Shown one piece after another: positions 16,669 to 25,204 of a DNA stretch of 64,000 nt. The notes below the pieces were generated by a model. The model searched no databases. It saw nothing but the letters and a program-made list of their open reading frames with translations, and had not been told where the DNA came from. Every line of letters starts with the position of its first letter. Positions within the stretch are counted from its first letter, which is position 1. The position numbers and the translations under genes are program-made. The DNA is from Saccharothrix sp. ALI-22-I (GTDB taxonomy: Bacteria > Actinomycetota > Actinomycetes > Mycobacteriales > Pseudonocardiaceae). Where the stretch lies: positions 682,001-746,000 of the forward strand of contig NZ_MTQP01000068.1 in NCBI RefSeq assembly GCF_001984175.1, in the 5' to 3' direction.

Positions 16669-17519
16669 CTCTTCTTCGCGGCGGTCCCGCCGGGGCCCAC
16701 TAGGCCGGACAGGTCGTTGGTCGCCATCTCGCGGTCGGCGGCGGGGACGGACTTGGGGGCCTGGCGGTCGACCAGTGCGGGTGTGAGGGCGCGGAGGAGT
16801 TTCAGGGCGCCGACCCAGCCTGGGACGTGCACGGCCTTGGAGCGGCGGGTGATGGCGCGGACTACTGCCTTGCCCACGTCGGAGACCGGGTACTTCTTGC
16901 CGGCCAGGCCGGGCATGTTGGTGCGCAGCGGGCCGAAGACGGGGTGTTCGTCGGCGCTGTTCACCATGTCGGTGGAGATCCAGGAGAAGTACGCGACGCC
17001 TACGTCCACGCCCAGGTGTTTCACCTCGGCGCGGAGGCTGTCGGCGAATGCTTCGCAGCCTGCTTTGGCGGCGGAGTAGGCGGCGTTGCCGGGGATGTGG
17101 ACGATGGCCGCCAGGGATGAGACCACCAGGCAGTAGCCCCGGCTGTCGATGAGGTGGGGCAGGCAGGTCCGGACGGTTCGCCAGACGCCCAGCAGGTTGA
17201 CCTCGATGACGCGTTCGAAGGCTGCCGGGTCCATGGAGCGGATGAAGCCGGTGGCGGCGATGCCGGCGTTGGCTACTACGACGTCGATGGCGCCATAGTG
17301 GTCGACTGCGTTGTTGACGGCGGTTTGCAGGGCTTCCCAGTCGGTGACGTCGGCTTCCCATGCCTTGCCGCCGCATTGGTTGGCCACGTGGGTGAGTTGG
17401 TCGGCTTCCAGGCCGATCAGGGCGAGCTTTGCGCCTTTTGCGGCTAGGCGGCGTGCTGTGTCGGCGCCTATGCCCCTGGCGGCGCCGGTGATCAGGACAA
17501 CCTTGCCCGCAACGTCCAC
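16665..17519 (-). CDS. SDR family oxidoreductase
   Basis: A 284-residue classical short-chain dehydrogenase. It has the cofactor motif TGAARGIG, NAG in VVVANAGIAATG, the catalytic serine in VVSSLAAIV and YSAAK. The GTG start has an AGGAGGT site 5 bases upstream. The C-terminal extension after residue ~230 (GWVGALKLLRALTPALVDR) resembles the amphipathic tail of SDRs that act on lipids or steroids near the membrane. The substrate is unknown. Confidence 0.88.
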   Translation of the reverse strand: MDVAGKVVLITGAARGIGADTARRLAAKGAKLALIGLEADQLTHVANQCGGKAWEADVTDWEALQTAVNNAVDHYGAIDVVVANAGIAATGFIRSMDPAAFERVIEVNLLGVWRTVRTCLPHLIDSRGYCLVVSSLAAIVHIPGNAAYSAAKAGCEAFADSLRAEVKHLGVDVGVAYFSWISTDMVNSADEHPVFGPLRTNMPGLAGKKYPVSDVGKAVVRAITRRSKAVHVPGWVGALKLLRALTPALVDRQAPKSVPAADREMATNDLSGLVGPGGTAAKKS

Positions 17520-17589
17520 GGTGACCTCCTGAGGCTGGTGTCTCGGAGGTCACCGTAGCGGAACTTACTGTGGGTAAGCTACTGGGGAG

Positions 17590-18522
17590 TTAAACTTGGC
17601 TGGCGGTGGTCAGGGCGGTGATTTCGTCTGCCTTGAGGTCGAGGTCCAGGGCTGGGAGCAGGTCCGCCAGCTGGGCGGTGGTGCGGGCGGACGCGATGGG
17701 GGCGGCGACGGTGGGCTGCTCGGCCAGCCAGGCGAGGGCGACGGCGGCTTGGGTGGTGTTGTGGGTTTCGGCGATGCCGTCCAGGGCCTTGAGGACTCGT
17801 AGGCCTCGGTCGTCCAGGTACTTGGAGGCGGCGGCTGCGCGGGCGCTCTCTACGGTGACGCCGGGGCGGTACTTGCCGGTCAGGAAGCCCTTCGCCAGGC
17901 CCCAGTACGGGGCGGAGGAGAGGTTGTGGGTGGCGACTGCCTGTGAGAGTTCGCCCTCGTAGGTGCGGTTCACGAGGTTGTACTCCTGTTGTAGTGCGAC
18001 GAACTTGGCGAAGCCTTCGCGTTCGGAGACGGTGAGTGCGGAGGTCAGGCGGTCGGCGGTGTAGTTGGAGGCGGCGATGTACCGCACCTTGCCGGAGGTG
18101 ACCAGGCGGTCGAAGGCGGCGAGGGTTTCTTCCTGTGGGGTGTTCTCGTCGTCTTGGTGGGCGTAGTAGAGGTCGATGTGGTCTACGTCCAGGCGGCGTA
18201 GGGAGTCCTCGGCGGCGCGTTCGATGGTGGCCGGCTTGAGGTTGTCGAGGCCGTTGAGCATGCCGACCTTGGTGGCGATGATGATCGCGTCGCGGTTGCC
18301 GCGGGTTTTGAGCCACTTGCCGATGATCGTTTCCGACTCGCCGCCGGTGTGGCCCTCGGCCCACTGGGAGTAGGAGTCGGCGGTGTCCACGAAGTTGCCG
18401 CCGGCGCTCGTGTAGCCGTCCAGCACGGCGAACGAGGTCTCCTCGTCGGCGGTCCAGCCGAAGACGTTGCCGCCCAGGCACAGGCGCGAGACGTCGAGGC
18501 TGCTGGTTCCCAGTTTCGTCAT
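17590..18522 (-). CDS. Aldo/keto reductase
   Basis: A 310-residue NADPH-dependent TIM-barrel reductase. The catalytic tetrad is visible as Asp and Tyr in FVDTADSYSQW, Lys in IIATKVG and His in LYYAHQDD. The cofactor-binding segment near the C-terminus is PIASARTTAQL. On its own strand the ATG is preceded by TAGGTT ending 6 bases upstream (18529-18534), consistent with a leaderless mRNA. A second aldo/keto reductase lies at 61449-62294. The substrate is unknown. Confidence 0.88.
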   Translation of the reverse strand: MTKLGTSSLDVSRLCLGGNVFGWTADEETSFAVLDGYTSAGGNFVDTADSYSQWAEGHTGGESETIIGKWLKTRGNRDAIIIATKVGMLNGLDNLKPATIERAAEDSLRRLDVDHIDLYYAHQDDENTPQEETLAAFDRLVTSGKVRYIAASNYTADRLTSALTVSEREGFAKFVALQQEYNLVNRTYEGELSQAVATHNLSSAPYWGLAKGFLTGKYRPGVTVESARAAAASKYLDDRGLRVLKALDGIAETHNTTQAAVALAWLAEQPTVAAPIASARTTAQLADLLPALDLDLKADEITALTTASQV

Positions 18523-18629
18523 GGTGCGAACCTACGGGCGGTGGTGCATCGCGGCGAATGGAGAAGTCAGGACTAAATGGTGGCGTGGGGTGGTTGGGCT
18601 CGACAGCACCTAGTTCGTGGGGAGACGAA

Positions 18630-19454
18630 ATGACCGTCGAGTTGGGCAGGTACGGCGTGTGGGGGCCGGCCGCGCAGTGGGTCGGGCGTGGCGAGGACGC
18701 GGCGGAGTTGGAAGCGCTTGGTTTCGGCGCGTTGTGGCTGGGCGGATCGCCGGACGGCAGCGTCATGACCACGGTCTCCGCGCTCCTGGACGCCACCGAG
18801 AAGATCACCGTGGCCACCGGCATCATGAACGTCTGGACCACTCCCGCCGCGGAGGTCAACGAGGGCTACCGGGCCCTGGCTTGGACCGATCGGTTCCTGG
18901 TCGGCATCGGCGCCGGGCATCGCGAGACCGTGGGTGAGGTGTATCACAGTCCTTACCAGAAGCTGGTCCACTACCTGGACGAGCTGGACGTCCCGCGTGA
19001 CCGGCTGGCGTTGGCGGCGCTGGGGCCGCGGGTGCTCCGGCTCGCCGCGGCACGGACGAGTGTCGCCCACCCCTATCTGGTGACGCCCGAGTACACGGCA
19101 CGGGCGCGCGAGACCGTCGGCGCGGGCGTGCTGCTGGCGCCGGAACAGCACGTGGTGCTGGAGGAGGACGCGTCGCGGGCCCGTGAGCTGGGGCGGAAGG
19201 CGTTGGAGTTCTACCTGGGGCTGCCGAACTACACCCAGAACTGGCTGCGGCACGGGTTCGGTGAAGAGGACCTGGTGGGCGGTGGCAGTGATCGGTTGGT
19301 GGACGCGCTGGTGGCGTGGGGTCCGGTCGAACGGGTCGCGCGGCGCCTGCGTGAGCACCACCAGGCGGGCGCCGACCACGTGGCCGTCCAGGTGGTCGGC
19401 GCCACCGATGCCCAGCAGGCGTTGCGCGAGATCGCGGCCGCGATCCAGGACTGA
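18630..19454 (+). CDS. LLM-class F420-dependent oxidoreductase
   Basis: A 274-residue luciferase-like TIM-barrel protein of the short F420-dependent subgroup found in actinobacteria. It has the typical start YGVWGPAAQW, TVATGIMNVWTTPA, LVGIGAGHRE and TPEYTARARE blocks. It would use coenzyme F420 as hydride donor or acceptor. The ATG has a GGGGAGA site. The end abuts the stop of the convergent DUF427 gene with no gap. The substrate is not readable. Confidence 0.85.
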   Translation: MTVELGRYGVWGPAAQWVGRGEDAAELEALGFGALWLGGSPDGSVMTTVSALLDATEKITVATGIMNVWTTPAAEVNEGYRALAWTDRFLVGIGAGHRETVGEVYHSPYQKLVHYLDELDVPRDRLALAALGPRVLRLAAARTSVAHPYLVTPEYTARARETVGAGVLLAPEQHVVLEEDASRARELGRKALEFYLGLPNYTQNWLRHGFGEEDLVGGGSDRLVDALVAWGPVERVARRLREHHQAGADHVAVQVVGATDAQQALREIAAAIQD

Positions 19455-19739
19455 CTAGTCGGTCACCTCGACGCCGCGCCAGAAGGCGACGTGGCCCTTG
19501 ATGTTGGCCGCCGCGTCCTTGGGTTGCGCGTAGTACCACGCGGCGTCGGGGTTGTCCTTGCCGTCCACGTGCAGCGTGTAGTAGTTCGCCGTGCCCTTCC
19601 AGGGACAGACCGTCGTGGTGTCCGACGGCCTGAGGTACTGGGCGTGCACAGACTCCAGGGGGAAGTAGTGATTCCCCTCCACCGTCTCGGTCTTCTCGCT
19701 CTCGGCGATGATCTCGCCGTTCCACCGTGCGATCGCCAT
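19455..19739 (-). CDS. DUF427 domain protein
   Basis: A 94-residue small beta-rich protein. The ATG at 19739 gives the normal family length, and the longer frame upstream is non-coding. Family marks are VEGNHYFPLESV, TVCPWKGTANYYTL with a conserved Cys-Pro-Trp-Lys-Gly, and PDAAWYYAQPK. Its role in cells is not established. It lies between an F420-dependent oxidoreductase and fba, transcribed opposite to both. Confidence 0.88.
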   Translation of the reverse strand: MAIARWNGEIIAESEKTETVEGNHYFPLESVHAQYLRPSDTTTVCPWKGTANYYTLHVDGKDNPDAAWYYAQPKDAAANIKGHVAFWRGVEVTD

Positions 19740-19833
19740 GAGACCACTATGCCGGTGATCGACTTTCGTCGGCGGGTAGTGGCCGTAGGATGCTGCCGAC
19801 ACCGCGTTCCGGGCACCCGAGGAGGACCCACAG

Positions 19834-20868
19834 ATGCCCATCGCAACTCCCGAGGTCTACGCCGAGATGCTCGACCGCGCGAAGGCGAACGAGTTCGCCT
19901 ACCCCGCGATCAACGTCACCTCGTCCGAGACCCTCAACGCGGCACTTCGCGGCTTCGCGGAGGCCGAAAGCGACGGCATCATCCAGGTCTCGACCGGTGG
20001 TGCCGAGTTCGCCTCGGGCACCAAGGTCAAAGACATGGTGACCGGCGCGGTTGCGCTGGCGGAGTTCGCGCACGTGGTCGCCGAGAAGTACCCGGTGAAC
20101 ATCGCGCTGCACACCGACCACTGCCCGAAGGACAAGCTGGACGGCTACGTCCGCCCGCTCGTCGCGATCAGCCAGGAGCGGGTGGACCGCGGCCTCAACC
20201 CGCTGTTCCAGTCGCACATGTGGGACGGCTCGGCCGTGCCGCTGGACGAGAACCTGAAGATCGCTTCGGAGCTGCTCGACCTCACCGCCAAGGCGAAGAT
20301 CATCCTTGAGATCGAGGTGGGTGTCGTCGGCGGCGAGGAGGACGGCGTCGCGCACGAGATCAACGAGAAGCTGTACACCACGCCCGAGGACTACCTGAAG
20401 ACGGTCGAGTCGCTGGGTGCGGGCGAGAAGGGCCGCTACCTGGTCGCGGCGACGTTCGGCAACGTGCACGGCGTGTACAAGCCGGGCAACGTGAAGCTGC
20501 GCCCGGAGATCCTCAAGCAGGGTCAGGACGTGGTGGCCGAGAAGCTGGGCCTGCCGGCCGGCTCCAAGCCGTTCGACCTGGTCTTCCACGGTGGCTCCGG
20601 CTCGCTGCTGGAGGAGATCCACGAGGCCCTGACGTACGGCGTGATCAAGATGAACATCGACACGGACACGCAGTACGCGTTCACCCGGCCGATCGTGGCG
20701 CACATGTTCACCAACTACGACGGTGTGCTCAAGGTGGACGGCGAGGTCGGCAACAAGAAGGCCTACGACCCGCGCTCCTACCTCAAGGCCGCCGAGCAGG
20801 GCATGGCCGCCCGCATCGCCCAGGCGTGCGAGCACCTGAAGTCGTCCGGTCGCATGATCGCCGGCTGA
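19834..20868 (+). CDS. fba: Class II fructose-bisphosphate aldolase
   Basis: This zinc enzyme splits fructose-1,6-bisphosphate in glycolysis and makes it in gluconeogenesis. The protein is 344 residues, the normal class IIA length. Zinc and substrate residues are visible in ALHTDHCPKDK, ILEIEVGVVGGEEDG, ATFGNVHGVYKPGN, VFHGGSGS and MNIDTDTQYAF. The start ATG has a GAGGAG site. It is monocistronic and ends at a strong hairpin (20884-20920). Confidence 0.96.
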   Translation: MPIATPEVYAEMLDRAKANEFAYPAINVTSSETLNAALRGFAEAESDGIIQVSTGGAEFASGTKVKDMVTGAVALAEFAHVVAEKYPVNIALHTDHCPKDKLDGYVRPLVAISQERVDRGLNPLFQSHMWDGSAVPLDENLKIASELLDLTAKAKIILEIEVGVVGGEEDGVAHEINEKLYTTPEDYLKTVESLGAGEKGRYLVAATFGNVHGVYKPGNVKLRPEILKQGQDVVAEKLGLPAGSKPFDLVFHGGSGSLLEEIHEALTYGVIKMNIDTDTQYAFTRPIVAHMFTNYDGVLKVDGEVGNKKAYDPRSYLKAAEQGMAARIAQACEHLKSSGRMIAG

Positions 20869-20883
20869 CGTTTCCGAGTACGC

Positions 20884-20920
20884 GAGACGGCCCCCTCCGG
20901 GTTTCGGAGGGGGCCGTCTC
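20884..20920 (+). terminator. Intrinsic-type terminator after fba
   Basis: A perfect 16-base stem GAGACGGCCCCCTCCG with its complement around a GGTTT loop begins 16 bases after the fba stop. There is no clear U run, as is common in GC-rich actinomycetes. It also faces the end of the convergent serine hydrolase gene at 20926 and may serve both. Confidence 0.85.
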
Positions 20921-20925
20921 ACGTA

Positions 20926-22104
20926 CTACTTGCCGTACATGCGGCAGACGGCCGCGTCGACCAGCTCCTTCTGCACTGCGGCGGCTGCCGGTGCGTAGAG
21001 GCTGTACGTGGTGGTGATCAGCACGGTGGCGGTGCGCTTGCCGGTGGCGTCGGTGTAGTTGTGGCTGCGGTAGCCGGGGAAGCCGCCTGAGTGGCCCCAG
21101 ACCGTGCCGCACGGGGTGCGCACCTCCATGACGCCCAGGCCGTAGCCGTTCGCGCTGGTGCCGCCCTGGGGGACCGCTTCGCGCATCTGCGCCAGCTGGG
21201 CCGGTGGCAGGAGGCGGCCGGACATGAGGGCGGACAGGAACCTGTTCCAGTCCTTCGCGGTGGACACCAGGCCGCCGGCGGCCCAGGCGGGGCTGAGGTC
21301 GATGGCGGTGGTGTTGACGTGGTCGTGGTGCTGCGGGCCGGCGAAGCCGTCGCCGATGGGCGTGCCGGGCGGGAACAGGGGTGGGAGGTGTTCGGCGGTC
21401 GGCTCGTAGCCGTGGGCGTGCCTGCCCCTGAAGGTGGCATTGGTCGGCAGGTAGGTGTCGCGCAGGCCGAGCGGGCGGATGATCCGGCGTTCGACCAGGT
21501 CGGCGTACGGCCGGTTGGTGGCTTTCTCCAGGACCATGCCGATGAGGGTGTAGTTGGTGTTGCTGTAGTCCCAGCGCTCGCCCGGCGCGAACAGCGGCGG
21601 GTTGGAGACGGCGACGGCGACCAGGTCGGCGGGTGGCCAGGCTTGTGGCTCCTGGCCGCTCAGCAGACCGAGCAGGCGCGGGTCGTCCAGGTAGTCGGCC
21701 AGACCGCTGGTCTGGTTGAGCAGCATCTTCAGCGTGATGGCGGAGCCGTTCGGGACGACGCCCGGCAGCCACTTCTCGACCGGGTCGTCCAGGCTCAGCC
21801 GGTTCTCGGCGACGAGTTGGAGGATGAGGGTCGCGCTCACCGTCTTGGTGTTGGACGCCATCCGGAACTCGTCGATCGCGCGGAGTCGGTGGTCGGACAG
21901 CGTCCAGCGGGCCTGTCGGACGATCTCGACTGGTTTGCCCCGGCCGTCGTCGACCCGGACTACGACACCGGGCAGGCCCGCTGCCACGGACTGCTCGACC
22001 ACGTTGGCCAGGCGGTTCGGGGTGGCGGTGGCGGTGGTTGCGGTGGTGGCGATCAGGCTTGCGGCCAGGGTCGTTGCCACGGCGGTGCGCAGAAGTCGGC
22101 GCAT
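20926..22104 (-). CDS. Secreted serine hydrolase (class C beta-lactamase / DD-peptidase fold)
   Basis: A 392-residue protein with a Sec signal peptide (RR, a hydrophobic core, then TATATP) at residues 1-33. The active-site motifs of the beta-lactamase family are present: SxxK as SNTK in MASNTKTVSA, YxN as YSN in WDYSNTNYTL, and HSG in VWGHSGGFPGY. Homologues are DD-carboxypeptidases, esterases or lactamase-like proteins outside the membrane. The ATG at 22104 is preceded by a strong GGGGGGAG site. It is not adjacent to cell-wall genes. Confidence 0.9.
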   Translation of the reverse strand: MRRLLRTAVATTLAASLIATTATTATATPNRLANVVEQSVAAGLPGVVVRVDDGRGKPVEIVRQARWTLSDHRLRAIDEFRMASNTKTVSATLILQLVAENRLSLDDPVEKWLPGVVPNGSAITLKMLLNQTSGLADYLDDPRLLGLLSGQEPQAWPPADLVAVAVSNPPLFAPGERWDYSNTNYTLIGMVLEKATNRPYADLVERRIIRPLGLRDTYLPTNATFRGRHAHGYEPTAEHLPPLFPPGTPIGDGFAGPQHHDHVNTTAIDLSPAWAAGGLVSTAKDWNRFLSALMSGRLLPPAQLAQMREAVPQGGTSANGYGLGVMEVRTPCGTVWGHSGGFPGYRSHNYTDATGKRTATVLITTTYSLYAPAAAAVQKELVDAAVCRMYGK

Positions 22105-22170
22105 GAAAACTCCCCCCAAGGGATCAGGACTTATCTGATCAATCCTTGAGGGGAGCGGGGCCGATCTGAA

Positions 22171-23289
22171 TCAGGCGGTCACCAGTGATCGTCGGGGGGT
22201 TCGCCCTACCTTGATCCGGTCGGCGGCCATCCAGAGCGCGGCCAGGACGATGAACGTCGCGGCTGCCGACGGGTAGGAGATCGGGGGGCCGGCGTCGAGC
22301 GCCTGCTGGATCCAGATGCCGCCGTAGCCGAGGCCGGTGACGGCGGCCGAGCCGAGGAGTGCGGCGACGGGGGTCGGGACCCGGCCGAGGTGGGCTGCGT
22401 CCACGACTAGGCCGGTGAGCAGCAGGAACACCGGTACGGCGGACAGCGGGAAGTCGGCGCCGGCGAGCAGTGGCCAGATCAGCAGGCGGTAGGCGACGTA
22501 GCCGCCGGCCACGGCGGTCGCGGCCCAGCGGGTGCCGATCGTGCGGCGGGCGATCACCAGGACGAGGGCCGCCGCGACCAGGCCCCAGACGGGGTAGACC
22601 CAGTCCGGGATGGGCAGCGAGAACTGGACGATCGACTCGCGGTCGACCGGGCGGCCGATCTGGTCGGCGGCGAACTGGAGCAGGATCGGTTCGGCGTACG
22701 GGTCGCCGCGGTCCCAGGAGGCGATCTCCAGCACGCCGTACTCCTGGTGCTGGTTGGGGAACCAGACGTTCTCCAGGAAGAAGAACCACAGTCCGGCCAG
22801 GCCGAACACCTGCCAGGGGCCGGCCGGGTAGAGCTTGATCCAGCCCCGGATGGCGCCCGCGAGCATGATCGCGGTGCCCAGGTACAGCAGGGCGTGCGAC
22901 CCGCTCCACGACGTGATGTCCAGGCCGTTGATCCGGTGGTTGATCAGGTCGATGGGCAGTGCGATCAGGAACAGTCCGGTGCCCCACTGCATCAGCCGCA
23001 GCGCGGTCTTGTCCACGCCGTAGCCGGTGTAGGTGTGGAACAGCGTCAGACCGACCACGATCACCGTGCCCACGGTGTTGACCATGTGCGGTGGCGCCAG
23101 CTCGTCGCGCAGCCATTTGAAGTGCCAGGCGACGTCCCACGACGACCCGATCAGCTTGAGCAGCAGACCGGCGAGCCAGAGCTTGTAGAGCGCGGCGACG
23201 AGAACCGGTGGCGTCTCGCGCCCCGGCTCGCCTCGCTCCCAGTACTGGTCGCGGAAACGCGCGACGCGATTGCCTACCCCCGTGTTCAC
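22171..23289 (-). CDS. Polytopic membrane protein, unknown function
   Basis: A 372-residue protein with about eight to ten transmembrane helices, starting at ATG 23289. Recognisable segments include SSWDVAWHFKWLRDE and SWSGSHALLYLGTAIML, with conserved His and Trp residues near the membrane face, and FFFLENVWFPNQHQEYG. The histidine-bearing helices could bind a metal or haem, but I cannot assign a family. It is transcribed away from the 28-residue peptide gene. The 197-base gap between them holds an 18-base palindrome. Confidence 0.7.
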   Translation of the reverse strand: MNTGVGNRVARFRDQYWERGEPGRETPPVLVAALYKLWLAGLLLKLIGSSWDVAWHFKWLRDELAPPHMVNTVGTVIVVGLTLFHTYTGYGVDKTALRLMQWGTGLFLIALPIDLINHRINGLDITSWSGSHALLYLGTAIMLAGAIRGWIKLYPAGPWQVFGLAGLWFFFLENVWFPNQHQEYGVLEIASWDRGDPYAEPILLQFAADQIGRPVDRESIVQFSLPIPDWVYPVWGLVAAALVLVIARRTIGTRWAATAVAGGYVAYRLLIWPLLAGADFPLSAVPVFLLLTGLVVDAAHLGRVPTPVAALLGSAAVTGLGYGGIWIQQALDAGPPISYPSAAATFIVLAALWMAADRIKVGRTPRRSLVTA

Positions 23290-23351
23290 CCGCCCATGAT
23301 GCGTCTCGACTGGATTGGCTGGAAGGGTGACCCGCCCTGGGATTTCCCGGG

Positions 23352-23369
23352 ACGCCCCTTAAGGGGCGT
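23352..23369. promoter_or_regulatory. 18-base perfect palindrome in a divergent promoter region
   Basis: ACGCCCCTTAAGGGGCGT is fully self-complementary. It lies between the divergent genes at 22171-23289 and 23487-23573, about 60 bases from the first start and 120 from the second. This is where a dimeric regulator could bind. No regulator gene is adjacent. Confidence 0.45.
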
Positions 23370-23486
23370 TGGTGACCAGGGCTTTTCGGTTTAGTTCATA
23401 CGAACGGGTGAGTTGCGTTGCTCTGAATGGCCGTGCCGGGCAGGGTGCGCCCCTGAGAGTTCGCTGAGAACCCGAGGAGCACTTTC

Positions 23487-23573
23487 ATGGTCAAGAAGAT
23501 TGTGGCCGGTGTCATCGTCACCGCGCTGGTGCTGGCACTGGTCGCTGCGGTGGCGCGGGTCTTCCTAAGCTGA
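23487..23573 (+). CDS. 28-residue single-pass membrane peptide
   Basis: The sequence encodes MVKKIVAGVIVTALVLALVA followed by AVARVFLS and TGA. It has two N-terminal lysines, one hydrophobic helix (about residues 5-23) and a short tail. The ATG has a GAGGAG site with a spacing of 7. The stop lies 4 bases before the DUF3151 start, so the two are probably cotranscribed. Ribosome-binding site, size and membrane-helix pattern support a genuine small protein, but conservation was not checked. Confidence 0.6.
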   Translation: MVKKIVAGVIVTALVLALVAAVARVFLS

Positions 23574-23577
23574 CCGC

Positions 23578-23985
23578 ATGGATAACCTGCTCGGTCCCGG
23601 ACCCACGTTGCTGCCAGACCGCCCGGAGGCGCAGGCCGCCGCCGAGGCGGGCACCGACCCCGCCAAGATCGTCCGCGCCTACCCCGACTTCAGCGAGGCG
23701 TGGGCGCTGCTCGCCGAGCGGGCGTTGCAGACCGGCGACCCGGTCGCCGCCTACGCGTACGCGCGCACCGGCTACCACCGTGGTCTCGACCAACTGCGCC
23801 GCTCGGGCTGGAAGGGCCACGGCCCGGTGCCGTGGTCGCACCGCGGCAACCAGGGCTTCCTGCGCGCGCTGGCGGCGCTGGCGCGGGCCGCGGACGAGAT
23901 CGGCGAGACCGAGGAGTACGAGCGCTGCAAGAAGTTCCTCGGTGACAGCGACCCGGCGGCACCCGCCGCTCTCGGCTTGAGCTGA
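23578..23985 (+). CDS. DUF3151 domain protein
   Basis: A 135-residue soluble, helical protein. Family segments are LLPDRPEAQAAAEAG, YPDFSEAWALLAERAL and YARTGYHRGLDQLRRSGW. The tetratricopeptide-like helical repeats end with EYERCKKFLG. DUF3151 is restricted to actinobacteria and its role is unknown. It is often found near fba and purA, as here. It is the second gene of a likely operon with the 28-residue peptide and the FUSC protein. Confidence 0.85.
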   Translation: MDNLLGPGPTLLPDRPEAQAAAEAGTDPAKIVRAYPDFSEAWALLAERALQTGDPVAAYAYARTGYHRGLDQLRRSGWKGHGPVPWSHRGNQGFLRALAALARAADEIGETEEYERCKKFLGDSDPAAPAALGLS

Positions 23986-23989
23986 ACGC

Positions 23990-25072
23990 GTGGGAGCCAT
24001 GCGCGACCAGGTGGCGCGCAGGCTGAAGCGGTGGCGGAGCGCGGCCCTGCCGATCGGGCAGACCGCGCTCGCCGCCGGTTTGTCCTGGCTGGTGGCCACC
24101 GAGGTGGTCGGCCACGCCCACCCGTTCTTCGCGCCGATCGCCGCCGTCGTCTGCCTCGGTGTGTCGCTGGGGCAGCGGTTCCGGCGTGTCGTGGAACTGG
24201 TCGTCGGCGTGTCCGTGGGTGTGGGCGTCGGCGACGTGCTGATCTCGCTGATCGGCTCGGGGCCGTGGCAGATCGCGCTGGTGGTGGGGTTGGCGATGTC
24301 CGCGGCCGTGCTGCTGGACGGTGGCGCGGTGATCGCGCTGCAGTCCGGCTCGTCGGCCGTGCTGGTCGCGACCCTGTTGCCGCCGAGCACGGGCGGTGGG
24401 CTGGACCGGATGGTGGACGCGCTGGTCGGCGGTCTGGTGGGGCTCGCGGTGACGGCGCTGCTGCCGGCGAACCCGCTGACGGTGGCGCACCGGCACGCGA
24501 AGGTGGTGTTGGGCGAGCTGACCGAGGCGTTGCGCGGTGTGGCGACGGCGGTGGCCGATCACGACGCCGTGCAGGCCGCCGGGGTGCTGGCTCGGCTGCG
24601 CGGCAGCCAGGCCGCGGTGGACCAGTTCACGTCGGCGTTGAAGACCGGCGGTGAGATCGCCACGATCGCGCCGGTCCGCTGGCGCAGCCGGCACGACCTG
24701 GGCCGGTACGAGACGGCCGCCGCGCCGCTGGACTACGCCCTGCGCAACACCAGGGTGCTGGCCCGGCGGGCGTTGGCGGCGTTGCGTGACGGCGAGCGGA
24801 TGCCGGACGTGCTGCCCGACGTGCTGCGGCAGTACGCGGAGGCGGTGGAGGTGCTGCGCACCGAGCTGGGGCGTGGTGACGAGCCGAAGAAGGCGCGTGC
24901 GGTGATCCGTGACGCGGTGGCCTCGGCGACGACGCACGAGTTGGGCGGCGAGGGCTTCTCGACGAAGGTGGTGCTGGCCCAGGTGCGTTCGGTGGCGGTG
25001 GACCTGTTGCAGGCCACCGGGTTGACGCGGGCGGAAGCCGTGGAGTCGTTGCCGCCCCTGACGCGGCGGTGA
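23990..25072 (+). CDS. FUSC-family inner membrane protein (aromatic acid exporter-like)
   Basis: A 360-residue protein with an N-terminal half of about five to six membrane helices (residues 25-165, including HPFFAPIAAVVCLGVSLGQR) and a cytosolic C-terminal helical domain. The arrangement fits the FUSC/ArAE family of putative exporters. The start is GTG 23990 or, more likely on sequence grounds, ATG 23999. It begins 4 bases after the DUF3151 stop. A 73-base palindrome follows the gene. The exported substrate is unknown. Confidence 0.78.
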   Translation: MGAMRDQVARRLKRWRSAALPIGQTALAAGLSWLVATEVVGHAHPFFAPIAAVVCLGVSLGQRFRRVVELVVGVSVGVGVGDVLISLIGSGPWQIALVVGLAMSAAVLLDGGAVIALQSGSSAVLVATLLPPSTGGGLDRMVDALVGGLVGLAVTALLPANPLTVAHRHAKVVLGELTEALRGVATAVADHDAVQAAGVLARLRGSQAAVDQFTSALKTGGEIATIAPVRWRSRHDLGRYETAAAPLDYALRNTRVLARRALAALRDGERMPDVLPDVLRQYAEAVEVLRTELGRGDEPKKARAVIRDAVASATTHELGGEGFSTKVVLAQVRSVAVDLLQATGLTRAEAVESLPPLTRR

Positions 25073-25114
25073 CATGGCCGCTGCTCCGCAGACGGCGGCT
25101 CGGTCGCCTGGGAA

Positions 25115-25187
25115 GTCGGTCGTTCGTGACTCATTTTCCGATGATCACGCTTTTCGATCATCGGAAAATGAGTCACGAACGACCGAC
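25115..25187. repeat. 73-base perfect palindrome (32-base arms)
   Basis: Arms 25115-25146 and 25156-25187 are exactly complementary over 32 bases and separated by ACGCTTTTC. The left arm begins GTCGGTCGTTCGTGACTCAT and then contains TTTTCCGATGATC. The AT-rich centre differs from the surrounding genome. It sits between the ends of two convergent genes and may act as a bidirectional terminator. Its length and perfection suggest a dispersed repeat family. Confidence 0.85.
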
Positions 25188-25204
25188 GCGACCTCGCGGG
25201 GTGG

